64,000 bases of DNA, from assembly GCF_042660205.1 (NCBI RefSeq), contig NZ_JBHSTQ010000011.1:45092-109091 (forward strand), read 5' to 3'. Shown here piece after piece: positions 44,599 through 53,913 of the stretch. The position numbers and the translations under genes were made by a program. This DNA is from Sporolactobacillus kofuensis (GTDB lineage Bacteria; Bacillota; Bacilli; Bacillales; Sporolactobacillaceae). Each line of letters starts with the position of its first letter. Positions within the stretch are counted from its first letter, which is position 1. The notes under the pieces were generated by a model. That model was not told where the DNA came from and searched no databases. It saw only the letters and a list, made by a program, of their open reading frames with translations.

Positions 44599-45255
44599 AT
44601 GTCTTTAGAAAAGTATAGAACCATTCAATCGTCGAGCAGTGTTGAAACGGAAATTAAGCGTTCACGCTTTATCGCATCCGTCTATCCGGTAGAGACTGAA
44701 AACGAGGCTGAGCAACTGATTCAGACTGTTCGTAAGGAACATTGGAAGGCAAATCATAATTGTTTTGCCTATATCATAGGAAAGAAACAAGAAATCCAAA
44801 AGGCAAGCGACGATGGTGAACCAAGTGGCACCGCTGGAGTCCCGATTCTCGATGTCCTGAAACGTCGCCATGTATGTAATGCTCTGGTAATTGTTACCCG
44901 ATATTTCGGAGGGATCAAACTCGGCGCAGGTGGCTTAATTCGCGCTTATGCACATTCAACGAGTAGCGGATTGAATGAAGCAGATGTTATCGAACAGATT
45001 CCTTCTTTCCAGTGGGCTGTGACCGTTGACTATCATTTGAGCGGAACTTTAGATAACAAACTCCGTGAATCTCATTATGCGGTAAAAGAAATCCGTTATC
45101 TAGACAAAGTCACTTTTGATCTCTATACCGACCAGGAGGAAGAACACCTATTTATTGACTGGATCACCGATTTGACAAACGGTCAGGCACAAATTGAAAA
45201 ACGATGCGAACTCTATTTACAGAAAAAAGTGCCGAATCCTGGCGAAATTAAATAA
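44599..45255 (+). CDS. yvyE: YigZ/IMPACT family protein
   Basis: A 218-residue protein of the conserved YigZ family, related to eukaryotic IMPACT, with an N-terminal domain containing DDGEPSGTAGVPIL and VIVTRYFGGIKLGAGGLIRAY and a small C-terminal domain. Biochemical role is not settled. ATG 44599 follows AAAGGAG. It lies divergently beside degS, exactly as yvyE in B. subtilis. Confidence 0.93.
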   Translation: MSLEKYRTIQSSSSVETEIKRSRFIASVYPVETENEAEQLIQTVRKEHWKANHNCFAYIIGKKQEIQKASDDGEPSGTAGVPILDVLKRRHVCNALVIVTRYFGGIKLGAGGLIRAYAHSTSSGLNEADVIEQIPSFQWAVTVDYHLSGTLDNKLRESHYAVKEIRYLDKVTFDLYTDQEEEHLFIDWITDLTNGQAQIEKRCELYLQKKVPNPGEIK

Positions 45256-45508
45256 TTTCCCCGCGTCTAGTGGCGGGCAGATGGACCGTCTCGATAATGA
45301 AGCTGCCTACTCCTTAATCGACATTATTTTTTCATTTTACGAATTTTGCTGAAAAAGCACTAATTTTACATTGATGGAAATGATCGACTTAGGTAAAATA
45401 AAGCTATTGTTAATAAGCTGTGACTAATGAACTATTGAGTATTTAATTTTTTTATTGACCTACGCTGATCTGTGAATGAATCAGAACTTGAAGGAGAATC
45501 CGTCGATA

Positions 45509-46643
45509 ATGACATTAAGCAGAATAGAAAACCAAAAGAAAAAGCATGGTAAGCGTAAGAAAATTTTAATCATCGTATTGGCTGTACTTCTTGTTCTGGC
45601 AGGGAGCGGCGTGAGTTACGGCTATTATTTAACGAAGAAACTCGAAACCGTAACAGGAAATGCACAAAAAAAAACTAGCCCGCGGAAACAAATCAGATTT
45701 GCGTGCTGAAAAAGTTGATCCGGTTAAGGACGACTTCTCCATTTTGTTCATCGGTATCGACAAGCGCAAGAATGAACCGAGTCGTTCGGATGCACTGATT
45801 CTTGCAACATTCAATCACGCAACAAACAAAGTACACATGGTCAGCATTCCTCGTGATTCAAAAGTTCAAATTATTGATCCGACCCACACGCGTGATTATG
45901 GCATATCTAAAATTACCCATGCCCATGCCTATGGTGATGCCAATAATGGACAGGGTGCTGACTATACCATTGCAACCGTTGAGAATTTGTTTAAGGTTCC
46001 TGTTGATTATTATGTTCAAGTAGACTTTGATGCATTCATGAAGATTATCAATGCGCTTGGTGGCGTGGAGATGGATGTGCCCGTCAAACTGGTTACTCAA
46101 AATAGTAAGGACAAGAAGGGCAAAAATGCCATCGTTCTTAAACCAGGTAAGCAACTACTCAACGGTGAGCAGGCACTTGCATTGGTACGTAATCGTAAAT
46201 CCCCAGGTGCAGGCGGCGACTTTGGACGTGGCAGAAGACAGATGGCAATGATTGAAGCAATTGTGAAGAAAAGTTCTAAGCTGTCTTCTGTGACCAAATA
46301 CAGTAAAGTAATCGATTCTCTCGATCAGAACTTCGAGACAAACCTAACATTTGGACAACTGCTTAGTCTGCGCCAATACGCAGGCTCACTATCAGGAATA
46401 AAAACCTTACAGTTGAAAGGTACAGACGACATGAGCACGGGTATTTACTACTATGCCTTAGATGATAATTATCTCAATAAAGTCCGTACCCAACTTAGAG
46501 AGCAGCTCAATTATCAAACGGTCGCAGGGAGCGACAGTTCACAGGAGAACAGCAGTATGAACGGAACATCATCATCTTCCTCGAGCACCACAAGCGATTC
46601 AGGACTTGCTACTGATTCATCCGGTTCAGCCAGCAATCAATAA
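45509..46643 (+). pseudogene. LytR-CpsA-Psr (LCP) ligase split by a frameshift in an A9 tract
   Basis: LCP enzymes attach wall teichoic acid to peptidoglycan outside the membrane. The N-terminal cytosolic and membrane part (IIVLAVLLVLAGSGVSYGYY) is read from ATG 45509, but the frame stops at 45709. The LCP domain continues in another frame from about 45660 (ILFIGIDKRK, SIPRDSKVQI, GGVEMDVPV, RNRKSPGAGGDFGRGRRQ). The frames meet at nine A (45666-45674); one A fewer would restore a full protein of about 377 residues with a Ser-rich tail. It could be a sequencing error, true mutation, slippage or phase variation. The ribosome binding site is weakly placed. Confidence 0.85.
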
Positions 46644-46657
46644 TACTTGCGCTATAT

Positions 46658-46706
46658 AATAAGCCTGTGCGTAGATTGTTCATACGCATAGGCTTATTTC
46701 TTTTCG
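46658..46706 (+). terminator. Terminator of the LCP gene
   Basis: AATAAGCCT-TGCGTA pairs with TACGCA-AGGCTTATT, then TCTTTT. Confidence 0.85.
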
Positions 46707-46954
46707 CACTCGAATTGATGAATCACAATTGGTGTGCGTACCTGTTCATATAAATGATTTCCTTTAAATGATTTCCTTGAAGTTATTCTATTAGCCAGCA
46801 GGTTCAAGCACCATGCATTGAATGATCGATTCTTATGCATCGATCGTTCGGACTTTTGCTCGTTTAATCTGTTCTCTCGCGCTCGCCAACATTTTGCACT
46901 CTCCGCTTTTCTCGTACATCAATCATTGGAATATCCTCCAAAAAAAAGATGAGC

Positions 46955-47135
46955 AAAAACCGTTTAGAATTTATCTTGCTTTAAATGTGCGTCGATTGCT
47001 GGCATCAGCTAGAATGACTACGTATAATCCGTAAGCCTCCTCGAATAAATCAAAAATCTGCAAGTTCGCCCCTGGCTTAGACCAACAAGAACGACCCCAC
47101 AGGCTTCCCGCTCTTCGCTGGTTTAAAAACTTTAT
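46955..47135 (+). repeat. Dispersed GC-rich intergenic repeat, copy 4 (decayed)
   Basis: Keeps GGCATCAGCTAG, AATCCGTAAGCCTCCTCGAA, TCAAAAATCTGC, CCTGGCTTAGA and ACCCCACAGGCTTCCCGC in family order. The GC-rich arms have decayed, so the hairpin is weak. Confidence 0.65.
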
Positions 47136-47154
47136 ACTTTTCAATTTATATCTT

Positions 47155-47203
47155 AAAAAAAAGAGCATTGGACGGCCATGAGACCACTCAATGCTCTTTC
47201 TAT
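47155..47203 (-). terminator. Terminator of tagO
   Basis: AAAGAGCATTG pairs with CAATGCTCTTT around a 17-base loop, followed by T-run on the minus strand. Confidence 0.85.
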
Positions 47204-47223
47204 ATAGTCTATCTAAATAGCTC

Positions 47224-48279
47224 TTATTTTACCTTTGCTAAATGAAGCAATCGTTTGTACGTATTCAGGAGTGGCTTATAGTTGGTGCTGATCAATCCCA
47301 CACCTTCGACCACAAGCTCAATGATCAACATAACCCCGATGATAATAATCATTGAACCGAGCAATGTTGATGTTGAGAACAGGATCGCAGCCAATGCGAA
47401 TAGCGCGCTCATACCATAGATTAGCACTACAGTCTGGCTTTGCGTGAATCCGAAACGCAGCAAACAGTGATGCAAGTGCGATTTATCAGGTGCTGTTAGT
47501 GGTTTGTGATTTACGAATCGACGAATGATCGCAAACAATGTGTCGGAAATCGGCACAGCCAATATGATGATCGGCACAACCAGTGAGAACAACGTCACAT
47601 TCTTGAATCCGAGCAAAGCAAGCACGGAAATGATATAGCCAAGAAAATAGCTTCCTGTATCCCCCATGAAGATCTTTGCCGGATGAAAGTTATAAGGCAA
47701 GAATCCTAGTGTACTTCCGAGTAACAATGTACTTACAGTGAATACAAACCAGTTACCTTCGGTCAAGGAAAGACCAGCTATCGTCAGTAACACAATACTC
47801 GATACACCGACAGCTAGTCCGTCCAGTCCGTCAATCAAATTAATTGCATTGGTTATTCCCATGATCCAGAGCAAGGTTAAAGGAATACTCAGCCAGTACA
47901 GATGGAGTACGCCATTAAAAGGTAAATTAATAAATGAAACACTGATTCCGCTCTGAACAATAACAAGCGCTGCAAAGAAGTGTGCAATAATTTTCACTCT
48001 CGGTGACAATGAATACAGATCATCGAGAACACCCGTGAGAATAATAATGAAACTTCCAATAATCAGTGGCAACGTGAAACTGCTGTCCGGCCACATAATC
48101 AGCATCCCAATGATAAATGCTAGATAAATCGCTAATCCGCCCATTCGCGGCATAATTGTCTTGTGCACTTTGCGGGCGTTTGGAAGATCAGTCGCGCCGA
48201 TGCGAATCGCCAATTTCCTGACTAGTGGTGTTAGAGCTACCGCAGCAAGAAAACAAATAATGAACGTCACATAGACCAT
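47224..48279 (-). CDS. tagO: Undecaprenyl-phosphate GlcNAc-1-phosphate transferase TagO
   Basis: Catalyses the first membrane step of wall teichoic acid synthesis: UDP-GlcNAc plus undecaprenyl phosphate. The 351-residue polytopic protein has about ten membrane segments and the family motifs GVLDDLYSLSPR, NAINLIDGLDGLA, FMGDTGSYFLG and HLHHCLLRFGFT. It follows a weak AAGGGCGGGA site. Divergent from the tagA gene 300 bases away, so the two first WTA steps are encoded side by side. Confidence 0.95.
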   Translation of the reverse strand: MVYVTFIICFLAAVALTPLVRKLAIRIGATDLPNARKVHKTIMPRMGGLAIYLAFIIGMLIMWPDSSFTLPLIIGSFIIILTGVLDDLYSLSPRVKIIAHFFAALVIVQSGISVSFINLPFNGVLHLYWLSIPLTLLWIMGITNAINLIDGLDGLAVGVSSIVLLTIAGLSLTEGNWFVFTVSTLLLGSTLGFLPYNFHPAKIFMGDTGSYFLGYIISVLALLGFKNVTLFSLVVPIIILAVPISDTLFAIIRRFVNHKPLTAPDKSHLHHCLLRFGFTQSQTVVLIYGMSALFALAAILFSTSTLLGSMIIIIGVMLIIELVVEGVGLISTNYKPLLNTYKRLLHLAKVK

Positions 48280-48582
48280 CGTGTCAGTCCCGCCCTTATC
48301 AATAAATTCGGATTGAAGTCATTTTCACGTTAACATTCTCGAAAACTTCTCATATACGGAATTATAACACATTGTAAATACAATGCCACTGCTTTCTTTA
48401 CAATCTCTCAATGATATCCACAATCCGTTAAAATTAGTTTACAATATTAAGAGTCTTGGGCACTAAAATGCGGTATTTTTTTGATGATTGCAAGCAATCA
48501 TTACCAATGATAAACGGATAAAATGGCCTTAATTTAGAGATGCTGATGAGAGTATATTCATAACATAAGGACGGGATCATGA
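48280..48582. other. Divergent control region tagO / tagA
   Basis: Holds an extended -10 (TGTTATAAT, minus strand 48369-48361) for tagO with a perfect palindrome beside it, listed separately. The tagA side has no promoter I can assign. Confidence 0.5.
48370..48385. promoter_or_regulatory. Perfect 16-bp palindrome in the tagO promoter (operator candidate)
   Basis: CATTGTA-AA-TACAATG is a perfect 7-bp dyad just upstream of the tagO extended -10, where a repressor would block RNA polymerase. The regulator is unknown. Confidence 0.45.
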
Positions 48583-49329
48583 ATGGTTGAAAAGAAACAA
48601 GTGGGCACTTTATATATGAACGATTTTCGCACGAAGCAGTCATTCGTTGATCTGTTTACCAACAAGCTGATGTCGCATCAAACCATGAACCTCTATTTTC
48701 TGAATGATCATGGGTACAACATTGCACAAAAAGATCCTGACTACAACGCTGTTCTTAATCGTGCCGACTACCTGCTCAATGATGGGATTGGGATTAAATT
48801 AGGGGCAAAAATTTGGGGTGTGACACTCGACGAAAATTTAAACGGTACGGATCTAATCCCTCTACTTTTACATAAATGTGTGGAACATCAATGGTCCGTA
48901 TATTTGCTCGGCTCATCAGACACAATTGTTCAAACTGCTGCACGTAACCTTCAAACCCAATTTCCTAATCTGAAAGTCGTCGGTGCTCATAACGGATATT
49001 TTACTTCTGATCAGGAAGTTGTGGAAACCATTAATTATTCCAATGCCGATGTTTTACTCGTTGGGATGGGTATGCCACTTCAAGAAAAGTTTATTGATCG
49101 AAATTCTAGCGTATTGGAACCCATGGCACGCGTAGCCGTTGGCGGATTTATAGATTTTGCCTCGGGCACGAAACCACGTGCGCCGAAATTGATGCGACTA
49201 TTAAATCTCGAGTGGTTGTTCCGTATGGCACTCGAACCGCGCAGAATGTGGAAGCGCAATGTCGTTGGTCACGCACAGTTTTTCACAAAGATCATCTGGT
49301 TAAAAAGAAAAGTCTCTAGAAAACAATGA
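48583..49329 (+). CDS. tagA: WecG/TagA-family N-acetylmannosaminyltransferase
   Basis: Adds ManNAc to the GlcNAc-lipid made by TagO, the second step of teichoic acid linkage-unit synthesis. The 248-residue protein has NRADYLLNDGIGIKLGAK, LLGSSDTIVQTAA, LLVGMGMPLQEKFI and GGFIDFASGTKPRAPK, all family marks; the C terminus is basic (membrane-surface binding). AAGGACGGGA precedes the ATG. Confidence 0.93.
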   Translation: MVEKKQVGTLYMNDFRTKQSFVDLFTNKLMSHQTMNLYFLNDHGYNIAQKDPDYNAVLNRADYLLNDGIGIKLGAKIWGVTLDENLNGTDLIPLLLHKCVEHQWSVYLLGSSDTIVQTAARNLQTQFPNLKVVGAHNGYFTSDQEVVETINYSNADVLLVGMGMPLQEKFIDRNSSVLEPMARVAVGGFIDFASGTKPRAPKLMRLLNLEWLFRMALEPRRMWKRNVVGHAQFFTKIIWLKRKVSRKQ

Positions 49330-49449
49330 TGCAGCGGATCACGAAAGCCTTCTCGCATCTGCAAAAGGGTTTCGTTTTATCATGCGAATGAATTGCAGGA
49401 CCGTGATAGAATGAAAGTGGAAGAATCTATAGCAGAAAGAAGGATTTGC

Positions 49450-50712
49450 ATGGACAAGACTTTTTTTATTCGGAACCGTAAGAAACTCTATGAGACATTA
49501 GAAGACCAATCGCTGACAGTCCTATTTGCCGGCGAAGCTGCGCATCAATCAGCAGATGAGAGCTATCCGTTCTACCCGAACCGCAACTTTTATTATATGA
49601 CCGGAATTACGGAGGCAAAAGTTATCTTTGTTGCCGCCAAATTTGGTGGACAGGTTGAGGAAACGTTATTCATTCAACGCGCCGATCCTTGGATGGCACG
49701 ATGGGTTGGGGAAACGATTACCCCGAACGAAGCACAGGATGCCTCCGGGGTTCAGAATATCGAGTTGATCGATAAATTTGACAGTTACATTCACTCTCAG
49801 TTGGATAATCGCGTCTACAAACACTTATATGCTGATCTTGAGGCGAAATCATGGGAATTCTCTGCAAAGCCATCAAATAAATTTGCTGCAGAAGCAGCCG
49901 TCACTTATCCGTATCTTACTATACACAATGTGTATCCTGTCATTTGCAAATTCCGTGTTGTTAAATCAGCTGAAGAAATTGACTTAATTCGCGAAGCGGG
50001 AAAAATTACTGCGGATGGCATTAAGCATGTGCTGGCAAATGCAAAGCCGGGCATGAAAGAATATGAATTAGAGGCCTACTTTAATTTTACATTGAAAAGT
50101 CGAGGATGTACTGAATTCGCATTTCCAACCATTCTTGCCAGTGGATTTAACGGAACTGTGCTCCATTACTCCGCCAACATGGGAACTGCTGAAAATGGAG
50201 ATCTTGTTCTTCTCGATCTTGGTGCACAACACAAACTCTACAATGGCGACATTAGTTATACCTTCCCAGTTAACGGCACATTCACGTCTAGGCAAAAAAC
50301 AATTTACGATTTAGTCTTGCGTTGCAACCAAGCCGTAACCAAGATGACCAAGCCAGGCATCGCATTCAAGGATCTCAATAAATTCACTATTGACTTCTAT
50401 ACCGAAGAATTAATGAACATTGGCTTGATTAAACGCCCAGAAGAATTAACAAACTATTATTTTCATGGGGTCAGTCATTCGCTCGGCCTTGATACACATG
50501 ATGTTGGTCCCTATCGTGAAATGGAACTTGTCCCGGGTGAAGTGATTACCAATGAACCCGGCCTCTATATTCCTGAAGAAAGTATTGGCATCCGTATTGA
50601 GGATGATCTTCTCGTAACTGAAACCGGTGCTGAAGTACTCACAACCGGCTTGCCACGTACGACAGATGAAATTGAAAGCTACATGGCAGAAAACAACAGC
50701 AATCTAAAATAA
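49450..50712 (+). CDS. Xaa-Pro aminopeptidase (M24 family)
   Basis: A cytoplasmic metallo-aminopeptidase that removes N-terminal residues before proline. The 420-residue protein has a creatinase-like N-terminal domain and a pita-bread C-terminal domain with metal ligands in LVLLDLGAQ, NGDISYTFP, HGVSHSLGLDTHD and NEPGLYIPEE, and the last Glu in GIRIEDDLLV. ATG 49450 is preceded by AGAAGGA; an upstream extension of 19 codons is less likely. It stands alone with a strong terminator. Confidence 0.92.
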   Translation: MDKTFFIRNRKKLYETLEDQSLTVLFAGEAAHQSADESYPFYPNRNFYYMTGITEAKVIFVAAKFGGQVEETLFIQRADPWMARWVGETITPNEAQDASGVQNIELIDKFDSYIHSQLDNRVYKHLYADLEAKSWEFSAKPSNKFAAEAAVTYPYLTIHNVYPVICKFRVVKSAEEIDLIREAGKITADGIKHVLANAKPGMKEYELEAYFNFTLKSRGCTEFAFPTILASGFNGTVLHYSANMGTAENGDLVLLDLGAQHKLYNGDISYTFPVNGTFTSRQKTIYDLVLRCNQAVTKMTKPGIAFKDLNKFTIDFYTEELMNIGLIKRPEELTNYYFHGVSHSLGLDTHDVGPYREMELVPGEVITNEPGLYIPEESIGIRIEDDLLVTETGAEVLTTGLPRTTDEIESYMAENNSNLK

Positions 50713-50725
50713 ATTTGTCCCCTTA

Positions 50726-50762
50726 AAAGGATCCTGACAATGATACAGGATCCTTTTATTAT
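50726..50762 (+). terminator. Terminator of the M24 peptidase gene
   Basis: AAAAGGATCCTG pairs with CAGGATCCTTTT, 13 bases after the stop, then ATTAT. Confidence 0.85.
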
Positions 50763-50902
50763 AGAAGGAAAAATTATCAATTTTGACTTTCGATCTGTGT
50801 CTTCATGAATCATTTCCTGGGAAATAGCACGACATGACTTAATGTGACACTGAATTCTGTTAAAATAAGAACAAGAATGTCATTCAAAGGATGAGTTCAT
50901 TC

Positions 50903-52054
50903 ATGAATACGTTTAAAATTGTTATTGCACCTGATTCTTTTAAAGAATGTCTGACTGCTCTTGAAGCTGCCCAAGCCATAAAGGAAGGCATGCAGCACGT
51001 TTGGCCAGATGCTGACTATGTACTTGTACCGATGGCAGACGGCGGTGAAGGCACTGTTCGTTCGCTTGTTGATGCCGGAGAAGGTGAACTAATTACTCAA
51101 AAAGTTACCGGTCCGCTCGGCAAACCCATCTCTGCTTTCTTCGGGCTGATCAACAACGGTTCAACCGCAGTCATTGAAATGGCAGCCGCATCCGGAATAG
51201 AACATCTCACTCCGACAGAACGGAATCCCTTAATTACAACCACTTATGGTGTCGGCGAATTAATTCGTTCTGCAATGGATCATGGGGCGAGACACCTCAT
51301 TCTTGGACTCGGCGGCAGTGCCACAAATGATGGCGGTTGTGGTATGGCCCAAGCACTGGGTGCACGTTTGCTGAACAAACAAGGGCAAGAATTACCTTTT
51401 GGAGGCGCAGCGCTTGCTCAACTTGACTCCATTGATCTGTCTGCAATCGATCCGCGCCTTCATGAATTACATGTTGAAGCGGCTACCGATGTAACCAATC
51501 CACTCACCGGGCAAAAAGGAGCATCCGCTATCTACGGGCCACAAAAAGGTGCTTCGGAAGAAGAAGTCAGCCAATTGGATCATGCACTGCACAACTTTGC
51601 GACTGTTGTTCATGATCAATTTGGTGTGAATATTGAACAAATTCCAGGAGCAGGTGCTGCAGGTGGTTTGGGTGCGGGAACCCTCTTCTTTCTACAGGGC
51701 AAACTCAGCCCTGGCATTGATTTAGTCATTAAAGAATCAAAACTCGCACAAAAAGTCATTGGCGCTTCACTGGTGATTACCGGAGAAGGAAAAATTGATG
51801 GTCAAACAATCTATGGAAAGACACCGATTGGCGTCGCGAGTTGTGCGAAGCAACAAGGCATTCCTGTTATTGCTCTTGCCGGATCGCTCTCTGAGGGGTG
51901 TAACGCCGTGTTGTCCCATGGCATTGATGCACTTTTTTCAGTTGTACCCGGTGCTGTTTCTCTCGAAGATGCTTTGAAAGATGCTAAACCGAACATCGTA
52001 AGAACGGCAGCCAATATTGCGCGTGTGTGGAATCTAGGCATGCATCAAAAGTAA
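50903..52054 (+). CDS. Glycerate kinase
   Basis: Phosphorylates glycerate to 2- or 3-phosphoglycerate. The 383-residue protein matches the GlxK family: IAPDSFKECLTALEAA at the start, MADGGEGTVRSL, LGGSATNDGGCGMAQALG, GAGAAGGLGAG and TGEGKIDGQT. The start ATG 50903 follows AAAGGATG; an ATG four codons earlier overlaps that site. A single gene, not linked to other glycerate pathway genes here. Confidence 0.92.
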   Translation: MNTFKIVIAPDSFKECLTALEAAQAIKEGMQHVWPDADYVLVPMADGGEGTVRSLVDAGEGELITQKVTGPLGKPISAFFGLINNGSTAVIEMAAASGIEHLTPTERNPLITTTYGVGELIRSAMDHGARHLILGLGGSATNDGGCGMAQALGARLLNKQGQELPFGGAALAQLDSIDLSAIDPRLHELHVEAATDVTNPLTGQKGASAIYGPQKGASEEEVSQLDHALHNFATVVHDQFGVNIEQIPGAGAAGGLGAGTLFFLQGKLSPGIDLVIKESKLAQKVIGASLVITGEGKIDGQTIYGKTPIGVASCAKQQGIPVIALAGSLSEGCNAVLSHGIDALFSVVPGAVSLEDALKDAKPNIVRTAANIARVWNLGMHQK

Positions 52055-52175
52055 ATGGTTCAGCCCATGTTAAAAAACGAGGCTAAGCACGGTTCTTGGC
52101 TGTCACTCTTTTGCGACTTTACTAACCAAACATGTGCTTCAGTGAAGTTGCTCCCTTTCCGCGGGCGATCCTTTA

Positions 52176-52211
52176 AAAAACCGGCTAGCTTCTCGCTAGC
52201 CGGTTTCTTAT
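52176..52211. terminator. Bidirectional terminator glycerate kinase / SGNH gene
   Basis: AACCGGCTAGC and GCTAGCCGGTT form an 11-bp stem with a five-base loop and T-rich flanks on both strands. It serves both convergent genes. Confidence 0.9.
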
Positions 52212-52223
52212 TGTGCTAATGAA

Positions 52224-53006
52224 TTATTTGAGACCCCATTTGTCGCTGACATAGTCAATCCAAATTTTTTGGCCGGATTTGTTCATCGTATGTCCATCCG
52301 AACCAACCACATCTACGCGTTTGGCACCTTTCGGCCATTTCGATAGATAATTGATTTCATCAATCTTTTGCTTTTGTATGTAGGTTTTCAATTGATCAAT
52401 GCGACGATTCATATACGATTGGTTCGACGAATAATTTGGTAACGATACAAAGAATGCAGCTTTCGGATATTTAATCTTGGCCTTCTCCTCGAGTAGTGAG
52501 GTGACGGTTTCGGTATCCTCGGTGCTTACATTACGGTCATCGTTATAAAGTAGTGGTGTAAAGATGATGGCGTCCGGCTGTCCATTGACGTTCTTCATCA
52601 AATCCTGTATTTTTGCTTGATTCAATGCTAAAGAATTACTCTTCGATAAATCCTGAACCGTTACTTTAAAGAAGGATGCCCCATAAACTTTATCAAATTG
52701 CTGCTGCAATAGCATTGCCAGTCCTTGAGTATTCTCACTACCAATTAAGCTAATTTGGACCTGTCCGTTTTTCTTATAGGCATTGATCGCAGCTTTCTGC
52801 AAACCGCTAGGCAGCTTCTTTATCTTCTTCATCACCAAAGAATCGGAAGAATCACTGCTTTCGGCGTTCAAGCCGGACAGTTCATCTTGCGATTGAATTG
52901 CTGAAGATGCTCTCACCTGATTCAACCGGTGATTCCAGTACAGTTTACCTCCGATCACACTCAACAGACAAAGCAGTATGACCATAATCAGCCAGAATTT
53001 TTTCAC
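52224..53006 (-). CDS. Membrane-anchored SGNH/GDSL-type hydrolase-like protein
   Basis: A 260-residue protein with an N-terminal membrane anchor (about 4-22), a Ser-rich linker, and an extracellular domain resembling SGNH hydrolases. ISLIGSENTQGLA stands for block I (GDS replaced by GSE), DAIIFTPLLYNDD is a central block, and VVGSDGHTMNKSG contains the C-terminal Asp-x-x-His pair (SDGHTMN). Substrate unknown. The start is GTG 53006 with AAGGG eight bases upstream; the longer open frame (28 codons) lacks a site. Downstream of motB, about 121 bases away, in the same direction. Confidence 0.75.
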   Translation of the reverse strand: MKKFWLIMVILLCLLSVIGGKLYWNHRLNQVRASSAIQSQDELSGLNAESSDSSDSLVMKKIKKLPSGLQKAAINAYKKNGQVQISLIGSENTQGLAMLLQQQFDKVYGASFFKVTVQDLSKSNSLALNQAKIQDLMKNVNGQPDAIIFTPLLYNDDRNVSTEDTETVTSLLEEKAKIKYPKAAFFVSLPNYSSNQSYMNRRIDQLKTYIQKQKIDEINYLSKWPKGAKRVDVVGSDGHTMNKSGQKIWIDYVSDKWGLK

Positions 53007-53127
53007 TCCGCTCACCCTTAACTTTATATCATCATGAAATATTTTTCTTTCTCTTTCACTTAATATATCTGTTTGAGGAACCTGATGCAATCATCGTCAA
53101 TGCAGAATCTACTCATTCAACCACAAT

Positions 53128-53913
53128 TCAATTAGAATCGGCTGTTTTGTTCTCTCTCAATACAACAATATTCACGCGCCGGTTCTTCGCCTTATTTTCA
53201 GGTGAATCATTCTTAACAATCGGATGATACTCGCCATAACCAACAAAGTGCATGCGCTTTGGTGACAGACCATCTTTTTTTATCAAGTAATCCATGACAT
53301 TCTGTGCTCTGAGTCCCGACAGTTCCCAGTTCGAATGAATTTTTGAATGTTTGTCAAGATATGGAGTGTTATCTGTATGTCCCTCAACGCTTACATCATT
53401 TGGAACGCTGTTCAAAATAGTTCCGATTCTTCCAAGAATAGATTTTGCATTCCCTTTTAGGTTTGCTTTACCGATGTCAAAAAGGATTTTTTCACGAAAG
53501 GTCAACTGAACCCCTCTTGTTGTTTCAACAAGCGAAACGTCCGGGTTAAGATGGTTTTCTTTTATGTATTTATCCAACTGGACATACAATGCATCCAATT
53601 TCTTGGCATCTTTCTTTTTTTCTTGATTACTTACCGGATCTGATTTTTTCACAACAGGTATTGTCGGTTTTGTCTGTCCTTTATCGGTACTTGGATACCC
53701 CATCCCCTGAAGGATCGAATCCCCTTGAAACGAGGATTTTAACGAAGACACTAAGGCATTAAATTTCTGATTTTCAATTGAACTCATCGAATACATGACG
53801 ATAAAAAAAACAAGTAAAAGCGTGATTAAGTCGGAATATGTAACAAGCCATCTCTCAGAATTATGACTTGATTCCTCCGGTCTTGAATAGCGTTTCTTAC
53901 GTGGTCTACTCAT
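53128..53913 (-). CDS. motB: Flagellar stator protein MotB (or MotS)
   Basis: Forms the peptidoglycan-anchored stator with MotA. The 261-residue protein has one membrane helix (VTYSDLITLLLVFFIVMYSM, Asp in YSD is the ion-binding residue), a plug/linker, and an OmpA-like domain (VEGHTDNTPY, SGLRAQNVMDYL, NRRVNIVV). It overlaps motA by four bases (ATGA), implying coupled translation. The MotA partner looks somewhat MotP-like, so a sodium-type MotS is possible. Confidence 0.9.
   Translation of the reverse strand: MSRPRKKRYSRPEESSHNSERWLVTYSDLITLLLVFFIVMYSMSSIENQKFNALVSSLKSSFQGDSILQGMGYPSTDKGQTKPTIPVVKKSDPVSNQEKKKDAKKLDALYVQLDKYIKENHLNPDVSLVETTRGVQLTFREKILFDIGKANLKGNAKSILGRIGTILNSVPNDVSVEGHTDNTPYLDKHSKIHSNWELSGLRAQNVMDYLIKKDGLSPKRMHFVGYGEYHPIVKNDSPENKAKNRRVNIVVLRENKTADSN

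Larger units (their letters stand above)
46710..47223. other. Convergent non-coding interval between LCP gene and tagO
   Basis: Contains a 14-bp direct duplication (AAATGATTTCCTT, near 46754-46782), dispersed repeat copy 4 and the tagO terminator. No gene seen. Confidence 0.5.

Noticed and set aside
45250..45290. Terminator after yvyE
   Set aside because: A short GC hairpin (CCCGC/GCGGG) without a following T-run.
52100..52165. A seventh copy of the dispersed repeat
   Set aside because: Only CCGCGGGCGATCC matches; the other ordered blocks are missing.
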